Program-made: the position numbers and the translations under genes
Shown: one piece after another, positions 12,457 to 24,473 of the stretch
Layout of the letters: each line of letters opens with the position of its first letter
Numbering within the stretch: position 1 is the first letter of the stretch
Notes under the pieces: model-generated
The model's input: only the letters and a program-made list of their open reading frames with translations
What the model was told of the DNA's origin: nothing
Databases searched by the model: none
Origin: Dasyornis broadbenti
Lineage: Eukaryota > Chordata > Aves > Passeriformes > Dasyornithidae
Reading direction: 5' to 3'
Length of the DNA: 64,000 bases
Assembly (NCBI GenBank): GCA_013397935.1
Contig: VZRN01005156.1
Span: forward strand, 273,134-337,133

Positions 12457-14149
12457 CTTCAGAGCTCTACCTGAAGGAGGAAAGAAAGAGTGACCAAGTG
12501 GTCCCCCTTTGGTCTTTGCTATGCTTGCACTGCAGAAACACCCAAACTCTTTGTTTTCACACAACTTTCCAGCTCAGAATTTCTATCTGATTTAGTTTTC
12601 CTGAAAATATCAGCTTGTAAACTATAGGAGCTGGGTAAATGTTTTAAGAACACAGGAGAGTTAAGAATTCAGGGATGGTGAACTCAAATTTTACTCTGAA
12701 TGAAGCTACCTTGGCTTGTTAGTCACAACCCTCTCTCTTCCTGGGAAATCATCTCAATTCTTCTTTTACTTCAAATTCAGACCATGCGAGTGACTCAGGA
12801 TCAGGGTCAAAGATCTGGTTATTTCCTAAAAGACCCATGCATGAAAAAAAATCACTGCTACTAAGGGTTCATAATGCAAGACAGATTTGAATAATGAGCT
12901 TGGTATCTCAACAAAGATACACACATTTACTGAAAACAGCTGAAAATTCTTAGTTCTTGGCAACTAAAATAAAATGAACTGGTCTGGGGCCCAACATTAA
13001 ACCTGTGAAGTGTTTGTTATGGTCATAATTTGGAATTAGCCTCCCTTTGGCCAACAATAAATCTGGACTGTTGATATAAACATTTGGTGTCCCATTTGAA
13101 GTTCGATGTTAAATTGTTTCCTGTTTTTGAAGAGGGATAATCATAATGGATTATTACACAAACAGAAAGCATTTAGAGCTGAACACAGCGCCTGCCTTCA
13201 TACACACAGATATGGACCCTTAGGATAAATAATTTAATGGTAAACACAAACAGGAGAGTTAATATTTGTTCTACTCCATGTTGTTGATTGGCTTAACAAA
13301 TCCTTTGTGGCTCATATCTGTTGAGCAGTTCTGCACAATGCATTTGAGCTAAATTACATAACAGTTTATACAGTCACAATTGGTGAATTGTGACTCAGAC
13401 TGTAAAGCCCTATCCTGTAATCCTGCCATATTTCTAAAGCAAATTGCTCCTTAATTGAAACCTGCTTCGATATAAAAATACAGCCTTTTCAATGAGTCAT
13501 CCTTTTATTCCCGTTACAGTTTGTAAAGGCTTCCAGCAGTTTAAAGTGAGGGTTAATTTTGCATTAAGACCACTGCCTCCTAGTTTCTTTCAAATAAAGC
13601 CAGGAGAAGTTCAGGGGAAGGCTCTTTCCTCTGATAATGAAGCTCTCCATGTTAATGATGCGTGCAGGCTCCCTCGGATCCTCTGAATTAGAAATACTCG
13701 TGCGCCAGCGCTCTTCTACTTCATTAACATTAAAGAGAGGTAGATTGGTGGCTATTTAGGGCACAGTGAAATCACTGGCTATTTAGGGCAAATGGAAATG
13801 GTGCTAATTGTGGCTGGTAATTCCATTAGTAGGGTACTTCCATTCTGGTGCCTTTTTGGCATGGAGGTGAAACAAACAAGCACACTGACATCCTTTCCAG
13901 GGGAGTGTATCTCAGGCTTATCATTGCCTTGCACCAGTCAACCTTTACACTGAGCTGAGAAGTTTTCCAGGTTCCCCAAATTTTTGCCGGCTGTCTGTCA
14001 GGAGTAGGGAATGTATTTATGGGAGGCAACACCTCAAGAAGCACATGTAAAACACAAGGACACAGCATTCCAGGTCAAGAAAACCCCAGAGATTCCAGGC
14101 TGTAAGGTATTTCCTGTTTCTTTTCCTTCCTGGGTCATGAACAAGTTTT

Positions 14150-14757
14150 CAGCTGAATGTGAGCCAGGTGTGCCCAGGTGGGCAAGAGGCCAACAGCACC
14201 TGGGCTGTCCCAGCTCTGGTGTGTCCAGCAGGGCCAGGGCAGTGCCCGTCCCCTGTGCTGGCACTGCTGGGGCACCTCCAGTGCTGGCAAGAGAGACATT
14301 GAGGGGCTGGAATGTGGCCAGGGAAGGGAACTGAGCTGGGGAAGGGGCTGGAGCACCAGGATTGGCAGAGTGAGCTGAGAGGGTTCAGCCTGGAGAAAAG
14401 GAGGCTCAGGGGGAACCTTCTGGCTCTGCACAACTCCTGACAGGAGGGGGCAGCCAGGGGGTGTCAGGTTGTGCTTCCAGGGAACAAAGATCAGGACAAG
14501 TGTACATGGCCTCAAGGCGCACCAGGAGAGGTTTCAACTGAATCTTAGGAAGACTTTCCTCATGGAAAAAGAGGTCAGGTGTTGAAATGGGCTTCAAGGG
14601 GCAGTGGTGGAGTCACGATGCCTTGAGGGATTTAGAACACATATAAATGTGGCATCTGGGGACATGATTAAGTGGTGGCCTTGGCAGTGCCAAGTTAATG
14701 GTTGGACTCGATGATCTCAGAGGTCTTTTCTAACCTAAATGATTTTATGATTCTATA
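14150..14757 (+). repeat. CR1 LINE 3' fragment, about 600 bp
   Basis: One of the two longest CR1 pieces here. It begins in the 3' coding/UTR region (tgcccaggtgggcaagaggc), passes the block with agcctggagaaaaggaggct, and ends gatctcagaggtcttttcta and atgattctat. The apparent frames on both strands here are repeat-derived. Confidence 0.92.
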
Positions 14758-15590
14758 CCTTGTCGGTTATAAGTAGACACACAGAAAAAGATGTATTTCA
14801 TTTCAGTGTAGCCATCTGGAAGTTTGCTGTATAGTTTAAGTTATTTATTTGGGGTCTTCTCAATATTGGTCTCCAAGAAAAATGCATTCACAATTAATTC
14901 CCTAGTTAGTGAATTCACGTTCCCATTCACCAGCTATTGGATCTACAGGACTGCTGTGGAATTGCCACCTAACTTTCTGACAGGTCAGACCTTTATCCCA
15001 GCAGGATTGTCCCTTCCAGGCTTTCTTCTCTGTCTCTCCTTCTCCTGGAAGAACTGGGGATAGTCCCCCAATAAAAGTGACTCAAGCTGTTCTCATCAGA
15101 ATCCTCCAGCGATGAAAATTAAAATGAATAAAGAGCAAAACCATGTGAATTTCTGCTGCAGAGAGGCTGGGTCTGAGTCTCTGTCACTCGCTGTGGCACT
15201 GGGCATTTTTGCAACTCCATAATGCTCTTCCTGATATGCAGCAGAATTTAATGTTTCTCTGCATTATGTGTGGTTTTCTTCTGCTGCTAGAAATATTCTC
15301 CTGAATACCTGTGCAGGTGCTGATAACTGTGGCAATAATGTGTTTGTTGCCATTTACTTGCTTAATTAGCAGCCTAATATCCTGGTCCAGTTAATGCCCA
15401 TAAGAGGAGGTTTATTAGTGGTACAAAAGCTGTTTAAGCCTTATAAACTCCTTCCAGTTTCATTGGTCTGCCAATATCTTCTGGTTGAGTGATTCTTTGC
15501 TGATTCACACTTCTCTGTGCCATTGCTGTTTCTCAGCTGAACGTTTCTGGGTAATCAGAAAGCACTTTACCAAAGTGACAGACACTAGAA

Positions 15591-15646
15591 TAAAATAAAA
15601 TAAAATAAAATAAAATAAAATAAAATAAAATAAAATAAAATAAAAT
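15591..15646 (+). repeat. (TAAAA)n microsatellite, about 11 copies
   Basis: Perfect pentanucleotide array in intron 4. Confidence 0.97.
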
Positions 15647-16378
15647 AGAAAGAATAAAAATTAAAAAACCCTGAACTGATTTTAAAAGAGAACTGATTTT
15701 GAAAGAGAAACTGATATTAAAAGAGAAAAGAAAAATATCTCCAGGATGACTGCTTTGGTGATTTTGCATTTTTTTCTAAAGCACTAGGTGAAAAAAATCC
15801 CAACAAACTAACCAAAAATTGCAAATACAGGCAAATTGAGGATGACATGAGTTTTAGAAATGTCTGTCTTGTGTAAGCAAAACATATCCAGTCTGAGAGG
15901 TTGGATAATATGCTGAGATATGTAGTTGTAGGAATATTAGGAAATATTGAGAATATTCTTCAAAGATTGAGAAAAACTACTCAAGCTATGCTTAAAAGAG
16001 GGGATTTTTTAAGCTTAGTGTCAGCTCAAATGACCAAACTGAGAAGAGTCTCCAGAGACCTTAAATCTAGAAGGTTTATGCCCACTCATGATATCAGTAC
16101 TATTGTTGATCTGTTCAAGAAGGGATTTTTTTGACTAGACAGGACAGAAATTAGGAGTACAAAGTTCTAATGAAAACAGGGTTTTTATTCTGATTTGGAT
16201 GCTGAGAAGAATTGCTATGCCAAAAGTTCACCCATTTTGTGAAGGATTTTATCAGTCTGGAGCAGCCCCAGCTTTGACTGAAGGCAAAGAGCAGCTCTTT
16301 GAATTACACAGGATTTTTGTGTTTTCAGCCTCAGCGAAACTTTTGACTCATCAAATGGGAAAGAGTAACCACAGACCC

Positions 16379-16490
16379 ACAGAATGGTTTGGTTTGTAAG
16401 GGACCCTAAAGATCATCTCATTCCAGCTCCCTGCCATGGGCAGGGACACCTTCCACTAGACCAGGTTGCTTGAAACCCCATCCAGCTTGG
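16379..16490 (-). repeat. CR1 LINE 3' fragment
   Basis: Reverse CR1: acagaatggtttggtttgta, gaccctaaagatcatctcat and gggcagggacaccttccact. Confidence 0.9.
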
Positions 16491-16863
16491 AATGAGGCTA
16501 ATCAGAAATCTCCACCAAATTTCACGGAGATCCTAAAAGTTGAACCTGAGGCCCGTGAGTCTGGCAGATGGGGAAATTCTCTGGCAATGTAGAAGTTGGT
16601 ACCCTGGCTGTTGCCATTGCTTTGTTTTGTTCCTCTCTGCCTTTATTCCTCCACCCTGCATCTCTTTTTTGGTCTTTCACTTTTTGCAGCACTTGAGGCA
16701 AAAGATTGTTTATGATGGCATTTGTAAAGAATTACAAAAACGCAGACACATTCTGGGGGAGATCCAGCTCAGCTACTGTAATTCTAATAAAAATAGAACT
16801 GTATATGTTGCAAAATGACAGAGTTCTGTGTAAAAATGTGATTACTTTTTTTCTTCCCTTCAG

Positions 16864-17041
16864 AAAAGAGGCTCCAGACATTCCCTACAATTTAACTGTG
16901 ACTGACAGTAGGAATAAGACAAACACAGTCAATTATGTCCCTGATACTTTATCAAACCTGTATGGCTGGATGGTTCTTCTCTTGGATAAAGAGACTTACA
17001 CGTTGACATTTGACAACCCTTTGGTCAGCAAACTGCTCCAG
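16864..17041 (+). CDS. PKHD1: PKHD1 window exon 5 (178 bp)
   Basis: Acceptor ttcttcccttcag and donor gtaaca. The first base completes a leucine codon started in exon 4, then 59 codons follow. The peptide includes YNLTVTDSRNKT, LSNLYGWMVLLLD and KETYTLTFDNPL, beta-rich with a sequon (NLT). It lies in the linker between the first module and the second G8 domain. The donor deviates at position +5 (c instead of g), so it is relatively weak. The frame stays open for about 30 codons into the intron. Confidence 0.95.
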
Positions 17042-17085
17042 GTAACATGGGAAGCTTTTATAATTTCAGGGTATCTGAAAGAGAT

Positions 17086-17135
17086 AATCACACTTTCATC
17101 TGTTTGGATTAATCACACTTTCATCTGTTTGGATG
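17086..17135 (+). repeat. 25-base tandem duplication (2 copies)
   Basis: Two adjacent copies of aatcacactttcatctgttt plus ggatt/ggatg, differing only in the last base. This indicates a recent duplication starting 45 bases after the exon 5 donor. Confidence 0.95.
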
Positions 17136-17245
17136 AGTAGAGAGGAAAAAGAAAGAGTTAAGTGCACTGAGAAAATCTCAATTTATAGGGTTAGATAAGA
17201 TGACCTAGTCCCTGAAGCTCTCGCTAGAAACCTGGAGCAGTAAGG

Positions 17246-17372
17246 TCATGGAATCATGGAATGGTTTGGGTTGGAAGGGACCTTCAAGCTCATCCAGTTC
17301 CATCCCCTGCCATGAGAAGGGGCAGCTTCCACTATCCCAGGTTGCTCCAAGCCCTGTCCGACCTGGCCTTGG
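17246..17372 (-). repeat. CR1 LINE 3' fragment
   Basis: Reverse CR1: tcatggaatcatggaatggt, ttgggttggaagggacctt and actatcccaggttgctccaa. Confidence 0.93.
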
Positions 17373-17661
17373 TCCCTTGATGATTTTGGATGTCTTAGTT
17401 GAAAGCTCAGTGTGGTGCTTAGGAACCAACAGGACTTTTACTACCTTAAGGCATGTTGAGGCACAGCTTTCAGAAGACATTTTTCCTCTGTACCTTTCAA
17501 AGGTGATGAGAGGAGTTAATTTGCTTAGTTTTACATCTGTTTTCATATTTTCAACACATGTTGCCTGTGAGGAGCACCATCCTCTTTACCCCTTTATACT
17601 TCACTCCATGGAGCTCTAATCACAGGCTCAGACACTTTTCTCTTGGTTCCCCCTTCTCCAG

Positions 17662-17857
17662 TATTCAGTGACATTTAACAACTTCGAGGCTGGGAATTAC
17701 CTGCTGGTGGAACACAAGGATCTTCCTGCCCACCTTGAGGCTGAGGTGTCCTGTGGGACAAGGAGGGGGCAGCAACTCCAATCGCTGCCTTCGTACGGAC
17801 AACACAGGAGCTGTGATTGGCATCTTGACAGCAAACTGGGGAAGTTCACCTACTTGG
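17662..17857 (+). CDS. PKHD1: PKHD1 window exon 6 (196 bp)
   Basis: Acceptor cccccttctccag and donor gtaagt enclose 65 codons plus one base. The peptide includes YSVTFNNFEAGNYLLVEH and RSCDWHLDSKLGKFTYL, with two cysteines. It is a beta-rich extracellular linker, approximately residues 264-328 of the fragment. The terminal G joins exon 7 to make glycine. Confidence 0.93.
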
Positions 17858-20028
17858 GTAAGTGCAGTGTTAAAATGCACATTTTTCATCAAGAATGTTG
17901 ACGGAGCTGATGTCTTTTTAATTTAAACCCCAAATCTGCACAAGGCCACTTTTCAATGGCCTTTCAATGAGTGAGAAGTCCTTCAAAAGGTTGACCAAAT
18001 AGGTAAGTGCACATCAGGTCCATCTCTAACTGATCCATCTGATGCCTGACCTAGCAACAAAAGCAATGTGTCATAAACAGTGGGTGATGTGACATCAGTT
18101 GTATTTGAATTGGTTTTTTTGAGAGGTGAAGGCATTAAATTCCATTAATGACCTCTGTTGTCATCTGGTCCTATATCAGAGGTATCATTAATAAATCATG
18201 GTCATCTTGCCAGGCTGAGCCCACTGAAGGCTGTAGGACTATTGGCAGAGAATTTTTCCTAGGGCTGGAGACTTCCAAAGACATCACAGCCCTTTGCATT
18301 GGAGTATCTGACTTTGCACATGAGATTATGGAGTGTGCTCAACATTTTTTTTAAGAAATGGACATTTTCACAATTACCATTCTCAAGCAAATGATTTCAT
18401 AAATATGTAAGCTCTGTATGTCAAAGGAAAGGTAATGATCATTGCCTTTATTAATAATAGCAGAACAGGAATCACAAATATATTTTGGTGTCTTTGAGAA
18501 GATTAGTTTATCCTTCATGATTGTCCTACAAAGAAAGTAAAGAGAATGATTTTCACAATAACAGGAAAGTTTTTCACTCTTCTAGTCTATTAAATTTAAT
18601 GAATTTACCTTGATTTGCACTAATGAGATGGCATACAAATGGCTTTCACATATAGGATCTCTTCAGGGATGACTGACTAGAAAAATCATTGGGACAGTGG
18701 AGAGGAAAACACACCTGGAATGAGGACAGGCAATCCACTGAGCTTGGTTTGGCAACAGTGAAAATCAAGCATTGTACATTTGTGCAGAAATGGGGAAGCC
18801 CCAGCCTTAACCTCAGGCTAAGGATCACACTTGCTGCATCCATCTCTCTGTCCTGCAGCCAAGTGCCACAGAACAGCTTGTGTTTAACATTTTAGCTGTC
18901 AAAAAGGGCTGGATGCACCCAGGCTTCAAGTTAGAAAAGATCCCTCTCCTGTGTTAAATCCCAAACTGCACTGGTCACCATCTGGGAGTTTGCCTGGTCT
19001 GGGCCAAAGCTGTGCCAGGAATTTGGTCAGCATTATAACTGTGTAGATTACTGGGGTCCTGGTCTTAGTTCTGTGTCCTGGCCCTGTTTAGATATAGTTG
19101 AGGTATAGACTGGCTACTGTAAATTTAGCTGTTGTGTATAAGCCTTGCCAAAGTTCATGTCAAGTACCTACTGAAAGAAGCAAAATGTTTTAGTATTTCA
19201 GTTTACTAACAGTGTAAATTTTTTCTTTCAAACATAAAAGTTGACTGCTTTTCAGTTTGCGTATCCTCAATTGCACTCTCAGAACGGCATTGGAAAGCTC
19301 ACAGGATGACATCTGTGTCTTGGCCTCTGCTGTTGAAAATAGAGGACATGAAAGTCTTGGGAAGACTTGGACAAAAGTGGTCTGGCCGGCATATGTCACT
19401 CTTGCATCACAGACACTTTCTTGTCCTTCTCTTGCCTTATTTTCATCTTGCTTCTTTTCACATGAAGAGCTTGTTGTGCTTCCTCATTTTAATAGAGAGA
19501 GAAACAGTCATTCAAAGTACACGAGCGGAAATTTATGAAAACACCTAACATGTATAATTCATGCTGTGAACATTTTCTGTGAGGACTTTCATAGGAGTGA
19601 GATCAATAATTCAGTGTCAGGTACCTAATATCTATGCTGTTGGTGTAGGGTAAAAGTTTGAAACAAAGCAAGCAGATTCCTGGCCCGGTGCGGGATTTAA
19701 TTTCTCTCTTGATCTCCGCTGTGCAGGCTCAGAGGGTGAGGATAATTAGCCAGCAGAGCAGACTTATGGCATGTGGTGGACTTTCCATCACTCAGGGTCT
19801 TTAGATGATGCTTGGCCATCTTTTCAGGGAAATATGCTCCAGCTCTGAGACAAGCTATTAGAAACCTCATGAGGCGAGATTCATGCTCCGTAGGAGGTCA
19901 GAGAAAGCTGCCACAATAGTCCCTTCTGGCCTTAAAACCCCACCAGTCCACCCACTGACCCGGAGAGGACAAGGCTTGAAGGTCTGGCCTTTGGAACATC
20001 TTCCTGCCTAACTCTGCAAGCTGGTTAA

Positions 20029-20060
20029 TTTTTATTTTTATTTTTATTTTTTTTTTTTAC
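20029..20060 (+). repeat. T-rich simple repeat
   Basis: Three attttt units followed by a long T run. Confidence 0.9.
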
Positions 20061-20584
20061 ATTTTATTTACATTTAACTATATGAAATAATTAGCCAACT
20101 AATTAATCCCGTTTACAAGCTTTGTCGGATTCTTCAGCTGTCAGTCATGCCCAAGCCCGGGGCCGGCGTTGAGTCTTAGCTCCCTCCTTCATCAGACGTG
20201 GTCTCCATGGCTACAGGCTGCATCTGCTGACACCCCACTCTCTATTTACTGCTTAATTAAGAATTTCACGCTCAGCCCTTATCTGCTGCTAAGAACAAGA
20301 ACACACTGTTAAGAAACTCCAAATTTAGGCTGCTGCACAAGGAAAGCCTTTCTTGTTGTCCTGACTGCGTGGAGCCTCTTTAACTACCCTCTTGGCAACT
20401 GCGCTGCCACCCTTCAATCAAAAATCATTAAATGGGGCAGAGATAATGAGCATGTAGCATATCAAAAGGAGGATGTTTGCTCGGGCTAAGGAGGAAAAGC
20501 TGTAAGGGCCTATAAGCAGCCGTCACTTCAAAGGGAGAAGGGGCTGATAAAGAGTCATTTGTTCCTGTTTGACTTATGTAAAAG

Positions 20585-21000
20585 GTCTGGTATGTCGCAG
20601 TCCCGTCTAGCAGACGCGGGTCCCCCCTCTCCAGGCTCGTGTGTCAGCGCTCGGGCAGCTGGGCGCAAACAGCATCAGCCCAAGCATATAATCACTTGAC
20701 TCCGCGGCCACAATGGGCGCTTGTAGGGGGTGGCGGAGGGAGGGCTGGGGGGACAATGGCAAGACAATTATTGCAGCTGCTCGGGAGGGCCATAATTCTT
20801 CCTGCCCGAAGTCGGCGGCTCTCGCGGGGCGGAGGGGAGAGCTCCGGCGTATTAGTCATCCTCCAACTTTTGGGAACTCTCCGGTGGGGGTTTCGACAGC
20901 TGCTGGTGTACCACCTCTTTGCAATAATTGTACATTCTGGCAGGGGTCAACTCACTTTTGACCCGCTGCTTTTGTGCCCCTCAGAAAGCCTTTTAGGGCA
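20585..21000. promoter_or_regulatory. Intronic CpG-rich island
   Basis: By eye I count about 23 CpG dinucleotides in the first 340 bases, at a G+C content near 57 percent. The surrounding introns are AT-rich and nearly CpG-free. No exon of PKHD1 lies within 2.5 kb, so this is not the known promoter. It could be an unannotated promoter or a developmental regulatory element. A 175-codon plus-strand frame through it has low-complexity content and I do not call it a gene. Confidence 0.6.
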
Positions 21001-22810
21001 AACTGTGGGGAAGTGGCAGGGGTGCATTACATCCAAAATTAACGTCCGTAAATACGGATCAGATGCCAGCTCATTCATGAGCAGGCTCCTGAATTCACAC
21101 AGCCTTTTACTCAGGCCTGCATGGGGGAGAAAAGGGGGAGAAGGGGAGGGAAAGCCCTGTGACTGAGAAGATATTGTTATTCAAACGAAGCAGGCAGCTG
21201 AATGAAGCCACCTTGGGCAGAAGTTTGCGTAGGGCTCAGGCTTTCTCCGTGCCCCCTTCCATCCTAAATTGCCTGGCGTCATGCAAGTGTTTGTTTATCT
21301 TTGGAGGAGAAATAAAGGTCTAACACAAAAGGCAAGAAAATAGACCGTATGGAGGGGATTAAAGGAGTTAAGTTGCGCTGATGGTTGGAGTTTTGTAAAT
21401 TAGTCTTGGGAGCAGGAGAATGCAGGGAGAGCTGAATGGGGAGAAATAATTGTAATGGAGAATGTTTCTGTTATGTGGGCAATGATCCTATTAACAAAGG
21501 TGCTCACTGCTACCTACATACATGAAACTCTGTTAACCAGCCTCTAGGCTGCTTTGAAAATCACCTTTTCAGACCATTTTAAAGGAATTGAAGGACGGAT
21601 AACCCCATGTCCCTGCTGGATTCTGGGCGAAGGGGAGACTTAGGGAGCTTGAAGCATCCCGTGCCAGTCATTTCTACGTCATCAGCTTTGCTTTGACATG
21701 ACTCATAGCATCACCCTGGTTTTCTCTGGGGCACTCTATGTCCTAAGAGAAGTGATCCTCAAGGGTCGCTGAGGGCCTGCAGTTGTGGTGTGACTCTGAA
21801 ACACTCATGGGCTGTGGCTCAACCACATTTCAGGAGAGTGAAACAGGATATGACCACGCTGAATCAAAAAAACCCCCACTTATTGTAACAAGGGTGGTGG
21901 AAAGAAACATCCCCCTGGGACATCTGGGATATTTTTAGGGGACATGTCCTTTGTAAATTGCAATAATAACATCATGAGCTTTTAAAGTCTGTTACAAATT
22001 TCAGCATATGGTGCCACAGCATGGTACTGCTCCTTGGTTAAGGTCTCTGGGCAGTACTGGAATCAGCTAAAAACTAGAAAGATGTTTCTTTTTTGTTCAC
22101 TTTTGAAATGTTTAAACCATTTTTCTTTTGGAATGAAACAAAGTGTTGGCTTCCTTCATCTCCAGATTTCTCTTGGCTTTTATTTTTTTTTTCCTAAAAT
22201 TGAAGTGCTGGACAGGAACATTATTGAAAACATCACTGAAAGGATTATCAAACTTTTTATTTATCCCAAATACATTTTTCAGTAGACTCAACTTTTATGA
22301 AGACTGCTGACTTTGCTCAGGCTACTCATGTGTGAGTTGTTAGGAGGGCCTGAGGCTCAACCTCACGTTACTGCTGTGTCAGAAGCAGGTTTACAATTTC
22401 CATAGTTCTTAAAAAAATAATTTGATTATACTTATTGTCTTTTCTAGATTCCTAAAGAATGATCTCACTTCCATTAGGCTCTGTGGGTTTCTGTAATCGC
22501 TTTGTATAGGAGGAAGAACAGACTCTTAAGAATGTTTGTTTCTAATATTAAAATGCAGAAAATAAATAAACACAGGTGTTTTCTGCAACCCTTTTGCTTG
22601 GGGGTAAAGGAGAATCCTAGGTGAAAGACATAAAGACTGGAGTTAATTCTTTACAGAAGACTAGTTGTACAGGGATGAGTCTTTTCTTCCAGCCAGATAA
22701 AACTCACCCTTATCAGTTGTTCCAGAGGGCCAGTTGTCCAGATGAGGGCTGCTCAGTGGCCTCCATGAAATGAAAAGCAGTCCTTAGTAAAGGGGTGGCC
22801 CTTGTAATTA

Positions 22811-23190
22811 CAGAATCATAAAATGATTTAGGTTGGAAAAGACCTTCAAGGTCACTGAGTCCAGCCTGTGACTGATCCCTACCTCGTCATCCAGACCAGA
22901 GCACTGAGTGCCATGTGCAGTAATTTTTCCAACAATTCCAGGAGTGGTGACTCTACCAGCTCCCTGGGCAGTCTATAGCAGTGCTTAACCACCCTGTCCA
23001 TGAAGAAATTCCTCCCGATGTCCGACCTGAACCTTCCTTGGTGCAGCTTGAGGCCATTTCCTCTTGTCCTGTTGCTGGTTGCATGGGAGAAGAGACCAGC
23101 TTCCACCTGACTACAGCCTCATTCCAGGGAGTTGTAGAGAGCAATAGGGTCCCCTCAGGACTCCTTTTCTCCAGCTCCCTCAGTTGCTCA
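22811..23190 (-). repeat. CR1 LINE 3' fragment, about 380 bp
   Basis: Reverse CR1: cagaatcataaaatgattta, accttcaaggtcactgagtc, then caattccaggagtggtgact and accaccctgtccatgaagaa. It ends near ccagctccctcagttgctca. Confidence 0.92.
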
Positions 23191-24363
23191 ATTTTTGTAA
23201 CGGACACAAAGAGACAAAGCAACCTTCTCCTGGTGGGGAACTCCCATTCTTCTGGCATGGAAGCAGAGAGACCAGAGAGTGTAGCAGTTACAGAAATAAG
23301 GTGATGCAATGCCCTTATAATCCTGCCAGGGTTGATTTTTTTGACTATGTGATGTCTGCAGGAGGAATTTCATACAAATACCAGTCTGCTGTAAGCAAGA
23401 ATCTGTGTCCAGCAACCCAAATACATATATATATATAAAATTATACCTATTTATGTGTATATAAAATGTTTTTACACCTCTTCTGCTTACTTCAGTGCCT
23501 CCATCATATCATATTTCTGTGTATCTCCTGTAACAGATCCTCACAGAGGATGACAAAACACCCTCTCCCAGTTTCTAGAGGTGTGTCTCACTGTGTTGTT
23601 GATTGTGCTGTCTAAAAAGTTTTGATTTCCCAGTGATGGATGTTAGTCCAGTTGATGTTAAATAGCATGGAGCTGCTTGTTATTTGTAAGTCAGGCTATT
23701 GGAGCCATTTATCCTCATTTCAGCCCTTCCTAATATCCACAGGCAAAATTCCGAGTCACTGCAAAGCTGATAAAAGACTGAGTTGCTCCTCCTTCATGTT
23801 CACTCAAGGAGCCCTGAACCAGGAGAAAGTTACCAAGAGTATCATCCAGAAGGCCTATATTTATGATTCACAGCCCAAGCATCCAGGAGGAGTTGTAATA
23901 AGGCAGAAAATTGATGAGCCTTATAAAGGTTTTATACAACTAAACCCTGGAGCCTTATAACTGCATTTTGCGAAGAGTCACCTTAATTCAATGTTTGCTA
24001 ATGATGTCCTTCATCTGTAGTGCCTGTATCTCTTCCTGTCCTGGAAAACCCAGTGATAACGTACTCAGCAGCAAAACAAAACCACCAGAAGGACTATGTC
24101 CCTGTAGCCTTGATTAATCCCAAGGCCTTTATCTTTCTTGATCAGTTTTAGGAGTATTTGTGGGGAAAGGCAACAAAACGCCGCTGATTCACAACAGTTG
24201 CACTTTACACCTCGTCGATGTAAATAATTGTACAAGTTACAGGGATGTGGAGAATTCTGTGGAGAATTCTCTTTCTGATTCCTACGCTCATGGGGAGGGT
24301 ATAAATGACTTATAATGGTTTGAATTGTCATTCTCTGTGGTGGGGTGACACTTCAAAAACAGG

Positions 24364-24411
24364 AAACTTTTATCATTGCCCTGACTCTGGTCAGGACAAT
24401 GATAAAACTTT
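24364..24411. other. Long near-perfect inverted repeat (hairpin)
   Basis: Arms aaacttttatcattgccctg-ac and gt-caggacaatgataaaactt-t pair over 22 positions with two mismatches, around a four-base loop (tctg). This is far longer than expected by chance. It may be a miniature inverted element or an RNA hairpin. No known family is recognised. Confidence 0.8.
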
Positions 24412-24450
24412 GTACTGGATTAAGTTTTAATGGTTCCTTTCTTCTCTGTG

Positions 24451-24473
24451 TAAAGGGGACTGAACCCCCTTTA
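24451..24473. other. Short perfect hairpin
   Basis: Eight-base arms taaagggg and ccccttta around a seven-base loop, 39 bases after the larger inverted repeat. Confidence 0.75.

Larger units (their letters stand above)
6440..16863 (+). other. PKHD1: Intron 4 (10.4 kb)
   Basis: Contains CR1 fragments at 7858-7989, 9459-9558, 12321-12456, 14150-14757 and 16379-16490, and pentanucleotide repeats at 10148-10198 and 15591-15646. Repeat-free stretches at about 13000-13740 and 15230-15530 are rich in ATTA/TAAT cores and look like candidate regulatory elements. A 15-base direct repeat (tggctatttagggca) occurs at 13749 and 13776. I see no further exon; the phase of the flanking exons (2 to 2) requires none. 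Confidence 0.75.
17042..17661 (+). other. PKHD1: Intron 5 (620 bp)
   Basis: Contains a 25-base tandem duplication at 17086-17135 and a minus-strand CR1 tail at 17246-17372. It ends in a strong pyrimidine tract. Confidence 0.85.

Noticed and set aside
14011..14597. Several overlapping frames on both strands
   Set aside because: They lie largely in a 600-base CR1 fragment; repeats of this type commonly give such frames.
20639..21166. 175-codon plus-strand open frame through the CpG-rich island
   Set aside because: Glycine/arginine/leucine-rich low-complexity content explained by high G+C, no family resemblance, and no splice or start context.
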